NCBI GenBank assembly: GCA_017448245.1
Contig: JAFSLV010000028.1
Span: 1 to 32,440, forward strand
Direction of reading: 5' to 3'
Origin: Lachnospiraceae bacterium
GTDB lineage: Bacteria; Bacillota; Clostridia; Lachnospirales; Lachnospiraceae
DNA length: 32,440 nucleotides
This document shows, piece by piece, positions 32,321-32,440 of this stretch. A program made the translations under genes and the position numbers. Numbering within the stretch: position 1 is the first letter of the stretch; the number at the start of each line of letters is the position of its first letter. Below the pieces are notes generated by a model. That model saw only the letters and a list, made by a program, of their open reading frames with translations, was not told the DNA's origin and did not search any database.

Positions 32321-32440
32321 ACCGTGTGATTGATATATCCTTCCGTTGCGTTTTCCCTGTGCCGGATGACGCAGGGATTGCCGCTCACCACCGAGTGTGC
32401 GGGCACATCCTCCGTGACGCAGGCATTGGGCGCGATCAGC
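32317..32440 (-). CDS. Hexapeptide-repeat acyltransferase (C-terminal fragment, 5' end outside window)
   Basis: An open frame enters from the right edge and stops at 32317. The 40 visible residues read [20 protein letters not shown] then [20 protein letters not shown], matching the last left-handed beta-helix turn of LbetaH sugar acetyltransferases (maltose-acetyltransferase/NeuD/PglD style: [12 protein letters not shown]). Too little is present to say which sugar is acylated. The stop overlaps the fcl start as ATGA, so it is in the same operon. Confidence 0.75.
   Translation of the reverse strand, partial: LIAPNACVTEDVPAHSVVSGNPCVIRHRENATEGYINHTV

Overview
The window looks like chromosomal DNA from a fairly GC-rich Firmicute, most likely a motile Lachnospiraceae-type Clostridia. 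Three things support this: Gram-positive style ribosome binding sites (GGAGG type) with sigma-A-like promoters; a chemotaxis receptor with a SigD-type promoter; and Firmicute families such as a RelQ-type alarmone synthetase, LCP protein, LysM/G5/M23 peptidase and QueT. The species assignment is inference. I see no rRNA, tRNA, CRISPR array, insertion sequence or prophage. Coding density is very high and no gene-free stretch exceeds about 190 bases.

Layout, left to right. (1) 1-1279, minus: a chemotaxis receptor cut by the window edge, with its own flagellar-type promoter. (2) 1437-9122, minus: a tightly packed eight-gene run transcribed as ABC ATPase, ABC permease, tsaE, tsaB, rimI, rnz, a CDF metal exporter and ligA. 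Four consecutive genes have tRNA or ribosome maturation roles, and several junctions are ATGA overlaps. (3) 9239-9895, minus: a hemolysin III/PAQR protein. It is divergent from an HD-GYP cyclic-di-GMP phosphodiesterase (10084-11184, plus), which is followed by a small four-helix membrane protein (11300-11692, plus). (4) 11696-17958, minus: murA under its own promoter, preceded by a compact five-gene operon (LCP protein, glycosyltransferase, RelQ-type (p)ppGpp synthetase, tail-anchored coiled-coil protein, LysM/G5/M23 peptidase).

(5) 18069-21919, minus: two glycosyltransferases and a polyprenyl-phosphate sugar-1-phosphate transferase, the initiating enzyme of a surface glycan. (6) 21964-22449, plus: queT, a queuosine-precursor transporter subunit. 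(7) 22503-32440, minus: a long sugar operon entering from the right edge, in the order acyltransferase (partial), fcl, manC-like, pseC-like, GtrII-like membrane glycosyltransferase, glmS, wecE-like, GtrB-like and purC.

Regions 4, 5 and 7 plausibly cooperate. The sugar operon makes nucleotide sugars (GDP-fucose branch and 4-amino-4,6-dideoxysugars), the initiator and GT2 enzymes assemble a lipid-linked glycan, GtrB/GtrII-type enzymes decorate it, and LCP proteins attach such glycans to peptidoglycan. The observations most worth a second look are: an alarmone synthetase translationally coupled to a membrane coiled-coil protein inside a wall operon; two plus-strand genes whose extended -10 boxes abut the start codon (apparently leaderless mRNAs); an A8 slippery tract that would fuse TsaB to RimI; and an inverted repeat at the start of the ABC-operon transcript. 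I did not find one wholly new defence-type or mobile system.
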